Part shown: positions 8,225 to 16,623 of the stretch, in pieces
Numbering within the stretch: the first letter of the stretch is position 1
Layout of the letters: each line of letters starts with the position of its first letter
Assembly: GCA_019114225.1 (NCBI GenBank)
Contig: DXFW01000012.1
Coordinates: 124,001-188,000 of the forward strand
DNA: 64,000 bases
Reading direction: 5' to 3'
DNA from: Candidatus Allofournierella pullicola
GTDB taxonomy: Bacteria; Bacillota; Clostridia; Oscillospirales; Ruminococcaceae
Translations under genes and position numbers: made by a program
Notes under the pieces: model-generated
Seen by the model: the letters and a program-made list of their open reading frames with translations, nothing else
Told to the model about the DNA's origin: nothing
Database searches by the model: none

Positions 8225-9175
8225 TTTCAATTCTCCGTCCAGAAGCTGGCGGCAGTACCATGGCTTTTCAAGTGTAAAGCATTTTCCATTCACGGACGAG
8301 AGGGAATGCGGACAGTCTGACGGGAAGGTGAGCCGCCAGGCACACAGCGCCTGGTACTTGAAGTGCAGCTGGCGATTTACTGCGTTTTGGCCGTACTTTC
8401 CGTCCCCCAGGATGGGGCAGCCGATACTGGCCAGATGGGCCCGTATCTGGTGTGTACGCCCTGTGATAAGCTCCACCCGCAGAAGCGCCAGCCGTCCGCT
8501 CACCGCCAGCGTTTCATAACGGGTCTCGATGGGCACCGCGTCTGCTGCGGGGTGGTCCAAAACAGCGACCTGTCCTTTCGCTGCGTCTTTTTTCAGCCAG
8601 CCCGTCAGCGTTGCAGCAGGAGGCTCCGGCCGTCCGAAGGTAACGCACAGATATTCTTTTTTCAGCCGTCTCGTCCGGATGAGTTCTGTGAGGTCCGCCA
8701 GCGCCTGCTCAGTCTTTGCCACCAGCACAAGGCCGCTGGTCCCGGTGTCCAGGCGGTGGCACAGCGCCGGGGCAAACCCTTGGCCGGGGCGGTATTCACC
8801 CTTTTGATAAAGATAAAGCTGCACCCGGTGGATAAGTGTGTCCGGCTCCTTTTCGTCGATCACCGGCAAGCCGGCAGGTTTATCGGCAATGAGCAGCTGT
8901 TCATTCTCATACACCACTTTTGCCGGGTATTTCGCCTGCAAAAACACCGGACCCTCCACAGGCGGAGCGGCACTCAGCTGGTCGGGCAGGAGAAACAGCT
9001 TGATCTCGTCACCCGCCTGTACCCGGGTGGAAAGCGGCTGTTTTTTTCCGTTCAGCTTGATTTTGTTCTCCCGCAGCGCCTTGTTCAGGCGGCCCGGCGT
9101 CAGCACAGGATACTGCTGCATGAGATACTTGTCCAGCCGGATGGGCAAAAGGCTGTTTACACGAATCACTTCCAT
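8222..9175 (-). CDS. RluA family 23S rRNA/tRNA pseudouridine synthase
   Basis: Converts specific uridines to pseudouridine in structured RNA. The 317-residue protein has an N-terminal S4-like RNA-binding segment (IRLDKYLMQQYPVLTPGRL) and the RluA catalytic motif HRLDTGTSGLVLVAKT near residue 140, whose aspartate is the nucleophile. Later GRTHQIRAHLASIGCPILGD is the usual C-terminal RluA motif. RluC/RluD-type specificity cannot be separated by eye. The start codon follows the stop of the upstream membrane protein gene by one base, so translation is probably coupled. No terminator of its own is evident. Confidence 0.93.
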   Translation of the reverse strand: MEVIRVNSLLPIRLDKYLMQQYPVLTPGRLNKALRENKIKLNGKKQPLSTRVQAGDEIKLFLLPDQLSAAPPVEGPVFLQAKYPAKVVYENEQLLIADKPAGLPVIDEKEPDTLIHRVQLYLYQKGEYRPGQGFAPALCHRLDTGTSGLVLVAKTEQALADLTELIRTRRLKKEYLCVTFGRPEPPAATLTGWLKKDAAKGQVAVLDHPAADAVPIETRYETLAVSGRLALLRVELITGRTHQIRAHLASIGCPILGDGKYGQNAVNRQLHFKYQALCAWRLTFPSDCPHSLSSVNGKCFTLEKPWYCRQLLDGELK

Positions 9176-9176
9176 T

Positions 9177-11225
9177 TTATTGGATCACCAGGTCCTTTCC
9201 CACCAGAGAGCGGGCGTCCGCCGTCTCCAGCGTCACCATCAGCCAGCCCTCGTCACTGTCATCCACATCCAAAATCGGATAGTGCTGCCCCTCGCAGAGA
9301 ATGGCCTTCCCCTGGATCAGCCGGCGGCGGGCAAGGGGCGTGTCGTAAAACAGCACCACCCGGTTTTCGTCTGCTTCCCGTCCGATGTCCTCCAGATTAG
9401 TGCTCAGAACACCCTCGAACCAATAATCATCCGAGTGATCAGCAACGCGAAGAGGGAAGTCTTCGCCGTAGGGCACAGCAAGTTCATGGCTGTATCCGGC
9501 CAGCCCCGGTGCGATCACATACACTACGGGTTCGGGCTCGCCATCGCCCACACGGGCATACAAAGCACCGCACCAGGCGCCCTGTTCGGCTGCTGCGTCT
9601 GCCAGCTGAAGAAAAGTCTCGGGACGTTCGGTCACATACAGACAGTCAGCCTGCAGCCCGCCGGAAAGCACTTCATTGATAAATCCCGTGCGGCGTGCCT
9701 GCGCGGCAGCTTCGTCATAGCGGGCCACCACAGCGGTGTCGGTGCTGTTCATTCCCTCGTCAGCAGCATAAAGAGCCAGCTCCATTCCGGTCTGTGTCAG
9801 CGGGTCCAGGGCCACGAGAGTGTTGTATCGTCCGCTCACAGCTTCAAAGAAATCGGTGCTGACACACAGCGACGGCGTGGTGCCGGTGACAAAATCGGTC
9901 TCGGTGGGGGAATATTCCCGCAGAGAAACAGCTTTTTGCGCCAGCGCCGGGCTCAGATCCGCCAATTGAACAATGCACAGGCAGGCAAGCGCCGCAACGC
10001 CCGCATGTTTGGGGCGCAATGTGCTGCAAAGACGCAGCAGCCCCGCCACCGCCGCCAGCATGATGAGGTAATAGACCGGCCAGAACAGCCGGCCGCTGCT
10101 GCGCAAAGTCGTGGCCAGTTTCACCAGCACCTGGGGCAGAGGAAAACGGAAAAGGGTCGCGCCGTTGGCAGTGACCACATGGCTTACCGCGAAAGCGGTG
10201 AGGCAGACGCAGACGAACAGCAACCAGCCATGCCGGCGCGCCAGGGTCAGCACACGGGCGCGCAGCGTCCAGGCGCCCCACGCCGCAACCACAGCCGCGC
10301 CCAGCAGCACACCCAGGCCCAGATAATTGAATCCATCGTAGTTGCCGCCTGTCTGGTTTTGCACAGGCAAAAACAGGCTCCATACAACGCCGCGGCTGGT
10401 AGGGTTCCACAGGGCGTTCAGGTTCATGGAAAAATAGCCGTACTCGTTGCCCGCCCCGCCTGCGCCGGAGCCGTTGGAACTGAACACGCCGAACAGCCAA
10501 CCCACGCAAACAGTGGCCGCAAGGTTGCCAAACAAAAGCGCCGCAGGCCGCAGAACGCGGCGGCTCCTCCAGGCCTGCCCGGCCGCCAGCGCAAAGGTGA
10601 TGGCGTAGGTCATGGGCACAAAGTAGGGGTGGAGCGCGATGGCCAGCGCATTAACAGCAAAAAGCCCTTTGAATGCGAAGCGGTTTTCGCGCATGCCCAG
10701 TACATAATAATAGAGAGCCGCCAAAATCAGAAAATGCGCCGCCAGCGAGGTGTGGCGGAACGCCCGCTCCAGCAGGATGGGGCTGAACACAAAGGGGACT
10801 GCGCCCAGCAGCGCGGCAAGGTCCGAACGGGAGAAAAGGCCCACCAGCAGCGCGGCAAAACCGCCCTGCAATGCAAAACACAGCGCGGTGTAAAGCCCAA
10901 AGTATTGGAACGTGCCGGGCAGAAGGGGGCTTAAAACGCGGAAAAAGGCCGCAAAAAGCGGAATGGAATCGGTGAAGGCTATGCTGGTGCCATCCGGCCA
11001 GTTCAGGCGGTCGGTTTCGCACAGGGGCAGCGAGAGGGGAGACTGGCGGTAAAACAGCCATCCGGCATAGTGCTGCTGCACGTCCTGTTCGATGTAGCCG
11101 CCGCGCAGAAATGCGTCGTTGGTCACATCCAGCGCCGATACGCCGTACAAACACAGAAAGGCCGCGAACCCCAGCAGGGCTCCCAGCAGGAAAAGACGAA
11201 TGTTTCGTTGCTTGTTCGGGGTCAT
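9177..11225 (-). CDS. Polytopic membrane protein, DUF6311-like (GT-C type fold suspected)
   Basis: 682-residue integral membrane protein with about ten hydrophobic helices from residue 12 to about 415 and a soluble C-terminal region of about 250 residues. An early extracytoplasmic loop carries DVQQHYAGWLFYRQSP, resembling the acidic first loop of GT-C glycosyltransferases that use lipid-linked sugars. The pattern recalls DUF6311 proteins, which have no proven function; that link and a role in cell-envelope glycosylation are inference. A GGAGG site lies 6 bases before the ATG, and a good promoter is at 11277-11305. Translation of the pseudouridine synthase downstream is probably coupled, an odd partnership. 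Confidence 0.7.
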   Translation of the reverse strand: MTPNKQRNIRLFLLGALLGFAAFLCLYGVSALDVTNDAFLRGGYIEQDVQQHYAGWLFYRQSPLSLPLCETDRLNWPDGTSIAFTDSIPLFAAFFRVLSPLLPGTFQYFGLYTALCFALQGGFAALLVGLFSRSDLAALLGAVPFVFSPILLERAFRHTSLAAHFLILAALYYYVLGMRENRFAFKGLFAVNALAIALHPYFVPMTYAITFALAAGQAWRSRRVLRPAALLFGNLAATVCVGWLFGVFSSNGSGAGGAGNEYGYFSMNLNALWNPTSRGVVWSLFLPVQNQTGGNYDGFNYLGLGVLLGAAVVAAWGAWTLRARVLTLARRHGWLLFVCVCLTAFAVSHVVTANGATLFRFPLPQVLVKLATTLRSSGRLFWPVYYLIMLAAVAGLLRLCSTLRPKHAGVAALACLCIVQLADLSPALAQKAVSLREYSPTETDFVTGTTPSLCVSTDFFEAVSGRYNTLVALDPLTQTGMELALYAADEGMNSTDTAVVARYDEAAAQARRTGFINEVLSGGLQADCLYVTERPETFLQLADAAAEQGAWCGALYARVGDGEPEPVVYVIAPGLAGYSHELAVPYGEDFPLRVADHSDDYWFEGVLSTNLEDIGREADENRVVLFYDTPLARRRLIQGKAILCEGQHYPILDVDDSDEGWLMVTLETADARSLVGKDLVIQ

Positions 11226-11276
11226 CGCAGCCTCCGTTTATCACCGCCCGGCTTGGGCGGGCGGCGTGTTTTCATT

Positions 11277-11305
11277 ATTATAAGGCATTGACGGCAAAAA
11301 TACAA
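11277..11305 (-). promoter_or_regulatory. SigA-type promoter for the membrane protein gene
   Basis: On the minus strand: TTGTAT (11300-11305), 17-base spacer, TATAAT (11277-11282). It is the only promoter-like sequence upstream of the gene starting at 11225. Confidence 0.65.
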
Positions 11306-11321
11306 TTTCCCGCCTGTCTTG

Positions 11322-11350
11322 TTGACTTTGCCGGGTGGGTATTGTATTAT
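11322..11350 (+). promoter_or_regulatory. Promoter of tRNA-Leu
   Basis: TTGACT (11322-11327), 17-base spacer and TATTAT (11345-11350), placed 19 bases before the tRNA. It lies back to back with the promoter of the minus-strand membrane protein gene. Confidence 0.75.
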
Positions 11351-11369
11351 AAAATAGCTTTTTAGCCGT

Positions 11370-11456
11370 GCCGCTGTGGCGGAACTGGCAGACGCAAGGG
11401 ACTTAAAATCCCTCGGTGGCAACACCGTACCGGTTCGATCCCGGTCAGCGGCACCA
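11370..11456 (+). tRNA. tRNA-Leu (anticodon UAA)
   Basis: 87 bases that fold into a class II tRNA with a long variable arm. The acceptor GCCGCTG pairs with CAGCGGC, the anticodon loop is CTTAAAA giving UAA (reads UUA), the T arm contains GGTTCGATCC, and the CCA end is encoded (11454-11456). A promoter precedes it and a terminator follows directly, so it is a single-gene transcript. Confidence 0.96.
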
Positions 11457-11490
11457 CGCCGGAGCAAGCTTTGACTTGCCCCGGCGCTTT
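11457..11490 (+). terminator. Terminator after tRNA-Leu
   Basis: Stem CGCCGGAGCAAG with CTTGCCCCGGCG (one mismatch), loop CTTTGA, followed by CTTTTG. Confidence 0.75.
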
Positions 11491-11497
11491 TGTTTGT

Positions 11498-11534
11498 AAA
11501 ACAGCCGGCGGGACTTTAGTCCTCCGGCTGTTTT
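11498..11534 (-). terminator. Terminator of the ABC transporter operon
   Basis: Perfect 11-bp stem AAAACAGCCGG with CCGGCTGTTTT. The stop codon of the ATPase gene sits inside the loop region, so the hairpin overlaps the end of the coding sequence. Confidence 0.75.
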
Positions 11535-12394
11535 ACTTCCGCAAAGTGGTAGAGAAATACATCCTCCAAACTTGCGTCTACCTGCACTGCGCCCTGGGAA
11601 GGTCTGACGTCAGCCAAAACACGAATACGAAGCTGCGACCCGCTGCGCCGTAGTCTGCTGACGTTGGCCCGATCAAAGCTGGACAAAGGGCAATCCTCCG
11701 ACAAGGTCAACTCCCAGGCCTTGCTTTTCAGTTCATCGCACAGGCGCTCGGGTGTTCCCCGTCGAATCAGGCGGCCTTCTTTCAGGATAAGGACTTCGTT
11801 GGCGATAGCGTCCACGTCCGAAACAACATGCGTTGCCAAAAGAACAATGCGGTTTTCTGCAAACCGGGTGATGAGGTTTCGAAAACGGATGCGCTCCTGA
11901 GGATCAAGACCGGCGGTGGGTTCGTCCAGAATGAGTAGTCCTGGGTCGCCCAGCAGAGCCTGAACGATGCCGACACGCTGGCGCATCCCCCCGGACAGTG
12001 CACCTATTTTGAGGTCCACCGCGCCCTGCAGGTTGACAGCCCAGAGCAGTTCTTCCGTGCGCCGGTGCGCCACATGGCGGGGGATACCCTTCAAAGCCCC
12101 CATATACGCAAGGAACTCACGAACGGTGAAATCCCGATAAAACCGGGGATATTGAGGCAGGTAGCCCAGTTCTTTCAAAAAGTCTTTTCCCAGTTCCTCT
12201 ACCCCAATACCGTCCACCAAGATGCGCCCGCTGCTGCGGGGTAGAACGCCCACCAGAATATTGATAAGAGTGGTTTTTCCGGCGCCGTTTGCGCCAAGCA
12301 GACCGTAAATGCCGGGGGTCAGCGTTGTCGTAAATCGGTCAAGGGCCAAATGGTTCTTATATTTTTTGGATACGTTAATAAACTGTATTTTCAT
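11516..12394 (-). CDS. ABC transporter ATP-binding protein
   Basis: 292-residue ATPase that should power the two permeases encoded just upstream. All motifs are intact: Walker A GANGAGKTT near residue 37, signature LSGGMRQR near 135, Walker B LLILDEPTAGLD near 155 and the switch histidine in LLATHVVSD. The last 80 residues form the C-terminal extension common in ABC-2 type exporters such as the antibiotic-resistance and lantibiotic-export families. A GGTGAG ribosome site lies across the stop codon of the permease gene, with 8 bases between genes. The substrate is unknown. It is the last gene of the minus-strand module, which ends in a terminator. Confidence 0.95.
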   Translation of the reverse strand: MKIQFINVSKKYKNHLALDRFTTTLTPGIYGLLGANGAGKTTLINILVGVLPRSSGRILVDGIGVEELGKDFLKELGYLPQYPRFYRDFTVREFLAYMGALKGIPRHVAHRRTEELLWAVNLQGAVDLKIGALSGGMRQRVGIVQALLGDPGLLILDEPTAGLDPQERIRFRNLITRFAENRIVLLATHVVSDVDAIANEVLILKEGRLIRRGTPERLCDELKSKAWELTLSEDCPLSSFDRANVSRLRRSGSQLRIRVLADVRPSQGAVQVDASLEDVFLYHFAEVKQPED

Positions 12395-12402
12395 TGTCTC
12401 AC

Positions 12403-14259
12403 CTATGGTTCTGGCTCATCCAGTAGGCGAAAGCAACGCTTCCCGCCTTTTCTTAAGTCTGTATATGAAACACCGCCCGGCCCCAAAACGAAATCGCCGG
12501 CTGCAACATCCTCCCAGATCTCTGTGCTGCCGGTGGCAGGATCGTAACTGGACAAGCAGCTAGCCTCGTTCAGATAGAAGATTTTTTTGCCGTCAAAAGC
12601 GACGTTTTTATTTGTGGGAATCTCCAACGCCGTGACCGTGTGGGTGCGGCGGTCTACCTGACGTACTTCCTGCGGCAGGATGAAATAGATATTCTTTTCG
12701 TCCAAGAAAAAAGTTCTGGCCTCATCGAGGAAAGCCCATTTGTTCTCCATGGAAGCTTCTGCTTCGAACAGAACTGTTTCGTCAAAGGAGGAAAGATCGA
12801 CACGAATCAAACGATAGATTGCGCGATTTTTCCGCTCGCTCAATCGAATAAGGTCTTCCGGGACCATGTAAGAAACAAGACAGACTACGCTGTCTTGTGT
12901 GCCGTAAATGGCGGGCAGGATGTCTTGCGTGCCTCGAAAAGGGGAGCGAAGCAAACTCTCTTCCCGGCCATCGAAGAACTTTACAACGATGTCTGTGCCG
13001 GAGGCTGCGTCCACAGTGAAGCCGTCCCCGCAGAAAGATGCCGCCCGGCATGAATTGAAAGGGAGCGAAGCAACCGAAGTGTCCGCTGAATACCCGCATG
13101 CCGAAAGCAGAAATACCAACAGCAAGGGCAGAAACCGAAGCATGCGCCCTGCCCGGCCGAAGGGTGCCAGCGCGTTTCGGCCGCGTTTTAAGACAACAGC
13201 GAGAAACAGCGCGGTCAGAAGGCAGGCTGCCGCGATGTGGGCTAAAAGTTCGTTTGGGGCCAGATGGCGGAACAAAAGTTCTTCCTCCGCCGATGGAGCG
13301 GCCTCATCGCCACGAAATATCCCGGACGCTCGCAGCCAGCTGAGTGGAATAGGCAGGCGGTATTGCAGTGTGTCGGGTAGTCCGAGCCAAGGCAGGAGCA
13401 GCGCGCTGAACACCACCAAACAGGCCAGTGCATAATTCCGGGTCAAAGCAGCAGCAGCCAAGATGAATGAGGCCAAAAATACCGCTCCTGCCATGCGAAT
13501 GCACAGAATGATGACCAGCGCGTTCCCAAGACTCACGTCAAAAACGCAGTTTTCAAAGGTTTGCAGGCTTTGAATCGGTGCGTTCGGGCAGGGCAAGCCG
13601 TATTTCAGGGCGCAAAAAACCAGACGCAGTATCTCAAATGCCAGGGACGAGCCCGCCGCAAGCAAAATCGCCAGCAAGCATTTTTGCCGCCCCATCACGC
13701 TGCTTCCATAGCCGGTGGAAAGGAGAAGCCGGTCCATTTCGCAGCCATACTCGCCGCACAAAAGGGGGAGAAGAAGAAGTACCATCGCCGCAATGAAAAA
13801 AAAGTTCGGCACATCTTTTGATAAGAGGGCATCCCACCCGTTCGTGTAGAACAGCCAGCGGTTTGATTCGGAGCCGCGCACATACATGTATTGTTCATAC
13901 AGTACATTTAACCCCTGATAACGGGCAGCGGACTCCTGCAAGGTGATTTTCTGCGCTTCAAATTCCTCAGCGGAAAGGTAACCGGCATAATACGCCTGAT
14001 AAAGCTGGGGCAGCTGTTGCTTTGCACGGAAGGATTCCGAAAAGGCATTCTCTATCCAATTACGTTTTTCCTTTGTCAGTGCACCCTCCACCCGGGAGAC
14101 TTCCTTTTCATATGAGGCTCGGTACAGCTCCATGTCCGGCGCGGCGGGGGAGTCGGTGATGACCCAAAAAACCACCGCCGCAATCATAAACGCCAGCAGA
14201 ATAAGAAGCCCTTTTTGATGGATCAATAGTTTTTTGGATTCGCAGCGAAAGAGGTCCAT
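12403..14259 (-). CDS. ABC-2 type permease fused to a lipoprotein-like propeller domain
   Basis: 618-residue protein. Residues 1-370 form an ABC-2 permease: a first membrane helix (about 16-34), an extracytoplasmic stretch of about 115 residues, then further helices from about 152. From residue 373 the sequence restarts like a lipoprotein: MLRFLPLLLVFLLSACGYS, a signal-like helix with a lipobox whose cysteine is residue 388, then about 230 soluble residues with propeller-like repeats (IFYLNEASCLSSYDPATG). The permease part ends in positive residues, so the tail should be outside. The ATG at 14259 has a GGAAAGG site; a start six codons earlier would include that site. It overlaps the upstream permease gene by 37 bases. 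Fusion versus internal start is undecided. Confidence 0.8.
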   Translation of the reverse strand: MDLFRCESKKLLIHQKGLLILLAFMIAAVVFWVITDSPAAPDMELYRASYEKEVSRVEGALTKEKRNWIENAFSESFRAKQQLPQLYQAYYAGYLSAEEFEAQKITLQESAARYQGLNVLYEQYMYVRGSESNRWLFYTNGWDALLSKDVPNFFFIAAMVLLLLPLLCGEYGCEMDRLLLSTGYGSSVMGRQKCLLAILLAAGSSLAFEILRLVFCALKYGLPCPNAPIQSLQTFENCVFDVSLGNALVIILCIRMAGAVFLASFILAAAALTRNYALACLVVFSALLLPWLGLPDTLQYRLPIPLSWLRASGIFRGDEAAPSAEEELLFRHLAPNELLAHIAAACLLTALFLAVVLKRGRNALAPFGRAGRMLRFLPLLLVFLLSACGYSADTSVASLPFNSCRAASFCGDGFTVDAASGTDIVVKFFDGREESLLRSPFRGTQDILPAIYGTQDSVVCLVSYMVPEDLIRLSERKNRAIYRLIRVDLSSFDETVLFEAEASMENKWAFLDEARTFFLDEKNIYFILPQEVRQVDRRTHTVTALEIPTNKNVAFDGKKIFYLNEASCLSSYDPATGSTEIWEDVAAGDFVLGPGGVSYTDLRKGGKRCFRLLDEPEP

Positions 14260-15437
14260 AGCTTTCCTTTCCGACACAAAAGAACAACGAGCAGCACCGT
14301 TGCAAGCAAGGCAAAAGCGACGACAAACATAGGAGCGGGTATAGGCTCTCCCAGGCAGTTCAGGTACTCTGTGGATGCAAACAGGCTTTTGGGGAAGAGC
14401 AGCGAGGCCGGATTAAACGCTCGCCAGCAGGGGTCGTGTAGGAAATCGCTGGCCACGGATACGGCACAGCTTGCAAAAGCAAGTCCGCAACCCGCGAAAA
14501 AAGGATAAAGCGCGTTTGAAAACAGCGCGGAGCACCCGCAGCAAAGAAGGGAGAAGAAGAGAACGCCTAAAGCGCGAAGCACAGCACAAAGCAGAAAATA
14601 AACGCCGACAGAGCACTGCAACGGCGTATTTGCATAACCACCAAGGGCATAAACAGGCATCGACAAGCCGGCGGTGGTCTGATAATTCCAGGCAAAGCCC
14701 AGCATATCCCACAGAGAGAACCAAACCGCCACAAGTATGGCAAAGGCGGCGGAAGAAAGGCATTTGGCAATGGCTGTCTGCTTTCTGCCGCCGGGCATGG
14801 TGCAAAGCAGCAGGTCCATCTTTATCTCCTTTTCGGCAGAAAAGGAGGCAGAGACGGCAAACAAGCATAGAAGCAATGTCAGCCAGGTTGAAAACGTGTA
14901 GTCTGCCAAGCGTTCCCAAATCTCCGTGTATGCAAAGGAAGTAATCTGCCGGTCCGCGAACAGGGTGCAGATCTTTGCGTTTTTTCTGCATTCATAAGTA
15001 TTGCCGAGCCGGGTGTACAGCTGAATGTTCTCTTGCGCGTACTGAGCGACATGCCGGGCTTGCTCACCGTATTCTAAAAAATTCCGCATGGGTTCGACAT
15101 AAAATCTTTCCAGCATGAGATAATCACTGTATTCATTGATGCCGGTCAGCGAATCAGGGTTTTCAGAACGTTCAAACGTAAGATCGGCGACTTTTTCGGC
15201 CAGCGGCCCATAAATACCTTGAAGGTGATTCAGCTTTTCCTGTGTGATGGTACCGGCAATTTCTCCATACAATTGCCAATACGCTTTCTGCCAGCCGGAA
15301 GAATCGGCAAACCAGGAGTCGGTGCGGAACCGATAGGCGGTGTTTGCTAAATCGATGATTGTGAAAATGAAAAGCACCGACAGCACAGCCCAGCGCCCAA
15401 AGCTCTTTTTCCACTCAAAGTAAAGCAGCGACAACAT
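14223..15437 (-). CDS. ABC-2 type transporter permease
   Basis: 404-residue membrane subunit with the same plan as its neighbour: one N-terminal helix (about 15-33), a large hydrophilic extracytoplasmic loop to about residue 183, then five or more helices. SAEKEIKMDLLLCTMPGGRKQ is the cytoplasmic motif typical of ABC-2 permeases between helices 2 and 3. The start is set at the ATG at 15437, 16 bases after the upstream lipoprotein stop; longer readings would run deep into that gene. Its 3' end overlaps the next permease, implying translational coupling and a heterodimeric transporter. Direction and substrate are unknown; related operons export peptides or confer peptide-antibiotic resistance (inference). 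Confidence 0.85.
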   Translation of the reverse strand: MLSLLYFEWKKSFGRWAVLSVLFIFTIIDLANTAYRFRTDSWFADSSGWQKAYWQLYGEIAGTITQEKLNHLQGIYGPLAEKVADLTFERSENPDSLTGINEYSDYLMLERFYVEPMRNFLEYGEQARHVAQYAQENIQLYTRLGNTYECRKNAKICTLFADRQITSFAYTEIWERLADYTFSTWLTLLLCLFAVSASFSAEKEIKMDLLLCTMPGGRKQTAIAKCLSSAAFAILVAVWFSLWDMLGFAWNYQTTAGLSMPVYALGGYANTPLQCSVGVYFLLCAVLRALGVLFFSLLCCGCSALFSNALYPFFAGCGLAFASCAVSVASDFLHDPCWRAFNPASLLFPKSLFASTEYLNCLGEPIPAPMFVVAFALLATVLLVVLLCRKGKLWTSFAANPKNY

Positions 15438-15453
15438 GATTCTGCCCGCCCGG

Positions 15454-16605
15454 TCAGAAAGAAAAGTCAAAGGCAATGGTGTGCCGGTCATACCCGCACA
15501 GAAGGGTGCCTGCGCGAGCGTCATCCATAATGCAAAGCGATCTTGGTGCACGGGCAAAATAGCTACTGTCCGCATCGGAAAATTCCTTTGTGGTGATGAG
15601 CTCCATTGTGACCGCATCGTAGATGTTCACCCGAATGCCGGTTTGCAGCAAAGCGACAGCGGCAAGGTATCTGCCCTGTTCCGAACCATACACACCGTCT
15701 CTGCCAGTATCTCCAGTTGCGAGAGAAACGACGGTCGTATCCCGGCAAAAGCCGTCCGTCATGAGCAGCTGCCCGGACGCTTTTGTGAAATCCTGCGGGA
15801 ACCAGAGGGAAGCATCATAACCTATCATGGAATCCCCGAGGTCGTATCCCTGCGCCGATTCACAGACAAAATCGCTGCCATCCAGTGCAACGCTTCCGCA
15901 AGCTTCGCCAAGAAACGCGATGCGGGAGCCCTGCTCTGTAAAAGTCAGAGCTTCGATCACGCCAATGCCCTTGGAAAGCGTATTTTCCATAATAGTTTGA
16001 ACACTGCCGTCGGCAATGGAGCAAAGATAAAGCGAGCTGACAGTCGAAACCGCAATATGCGCTCCGTCGGGTGAGACCTGCGCGGCGATGACGCTGCCTT
16101 GGGAGGGTAGGAGAGCGTCCAGAGAAAAAGCGGTGGTCAGGTTTAAAGAGGAGTCGAAAAGATAACAGGTGGCGCCAGTCTGCGTTGCGTCAGACGCGGC
16201 GAGGCCGGTGGATACAGTTTCGCCTGCCGGCCAGCCAATAACAGCAAATCCATCCGTCAAAGGCGTGCAGGCAATCTGGCTCAGGCGTATGCCGTCAAAG
16301 GAATGCTGTGCAAGGACCGTGCCTGTCCGGGTGTCGTAGAGATACAAGGCGTCGGCATATACCAGCAATCTGCCGTTCCCTGCGCAGAAAAAGCGCTCAA
16401 CACCGCCGGAAAACAAGGAGACATCCAGTCCGCAAAAAGCGGCGGAGGAACCTTCTTCGGGGGCAGAAGGTTCGACGGGGGACACAGCAGACTCCGGCAG
16501 ATCAGTGGACGCGGCGTGCTCTGAACTTTGAGAGCCGCTTTGGCCGCAGGCGGTCAACGTCAAAATGATGGAAACCAGCGCAAGGGTGGCAATCGATTTT
16601 TTCAT
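15454..16605 (-). CDS. Lipoprotein with propeller-like repeats, ABC module
   Basis: 383-residue predicted lipoprotein: signal peptide MKKSIATLALVSIILTLTAC with lipobox LTAC, cysteine at residue 20, then a Ser/Pro/Glu-rich linker to about residue 55. The rest has repeated short strands (YLYDTRTGTVLAQHS, VSPDGAHIAVSTVSSLYLCS, AFLGEACGSVAL) in the style of a WD40/TolB-like beta-propeller. It should be anchored on the outer face of the membrane. An AAAGGAG site precedes the ATG. It lies 18 bases after another lipoprotein gene and 16 before the first permease. A role as substrate receptor or sensor of the transporter is inference; no named family was recognised. Confidence 0.8.
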   Translation of the reverse strand: MKKSIATLALVSIILTLTACGQSGSQSSEHAASTDLPESAVSPVEPSAPEEGSSAAFCGLDVSLFSGGVERFFCAGNGRLLVYADALYLYDTRTGTVLAQHSFDGIRLSQIACTPLTDGFAVIGWPAGETVSTGLAASDATQTGATCYLFDSSLNLTTAFSLDALLPSQGSVIAAQVSPDGAHIAVSTVSSLYLCSIADGSVQTIMENTLSKGIGVIEALTFTEQGSRIAFLGEACGSVALDGSDFVCESAQGYDLGDSMIGYDASLWFPQDFTKASGQLLMTDGFCRDTTVVSLATGDTGRDGVYGSEQGRYLAAVALLQTGIRVNIYDAVTMELITTKEFSDADSSYFARAPRSLCIMDDARAGTLLCGYDRHTIAFDFSF

Positions 16606-16623
16606 AGGTCTTCTCCTTTGGTG

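Noticed and set aside
8838..10934. Open frame of about 700 codons on the plus strand
   Set aside because: Antisense to the DUF6311-like and pseudouridine synthase genes; no ribosome site and a composition rich in Arg/Gln/His typical of shadows.
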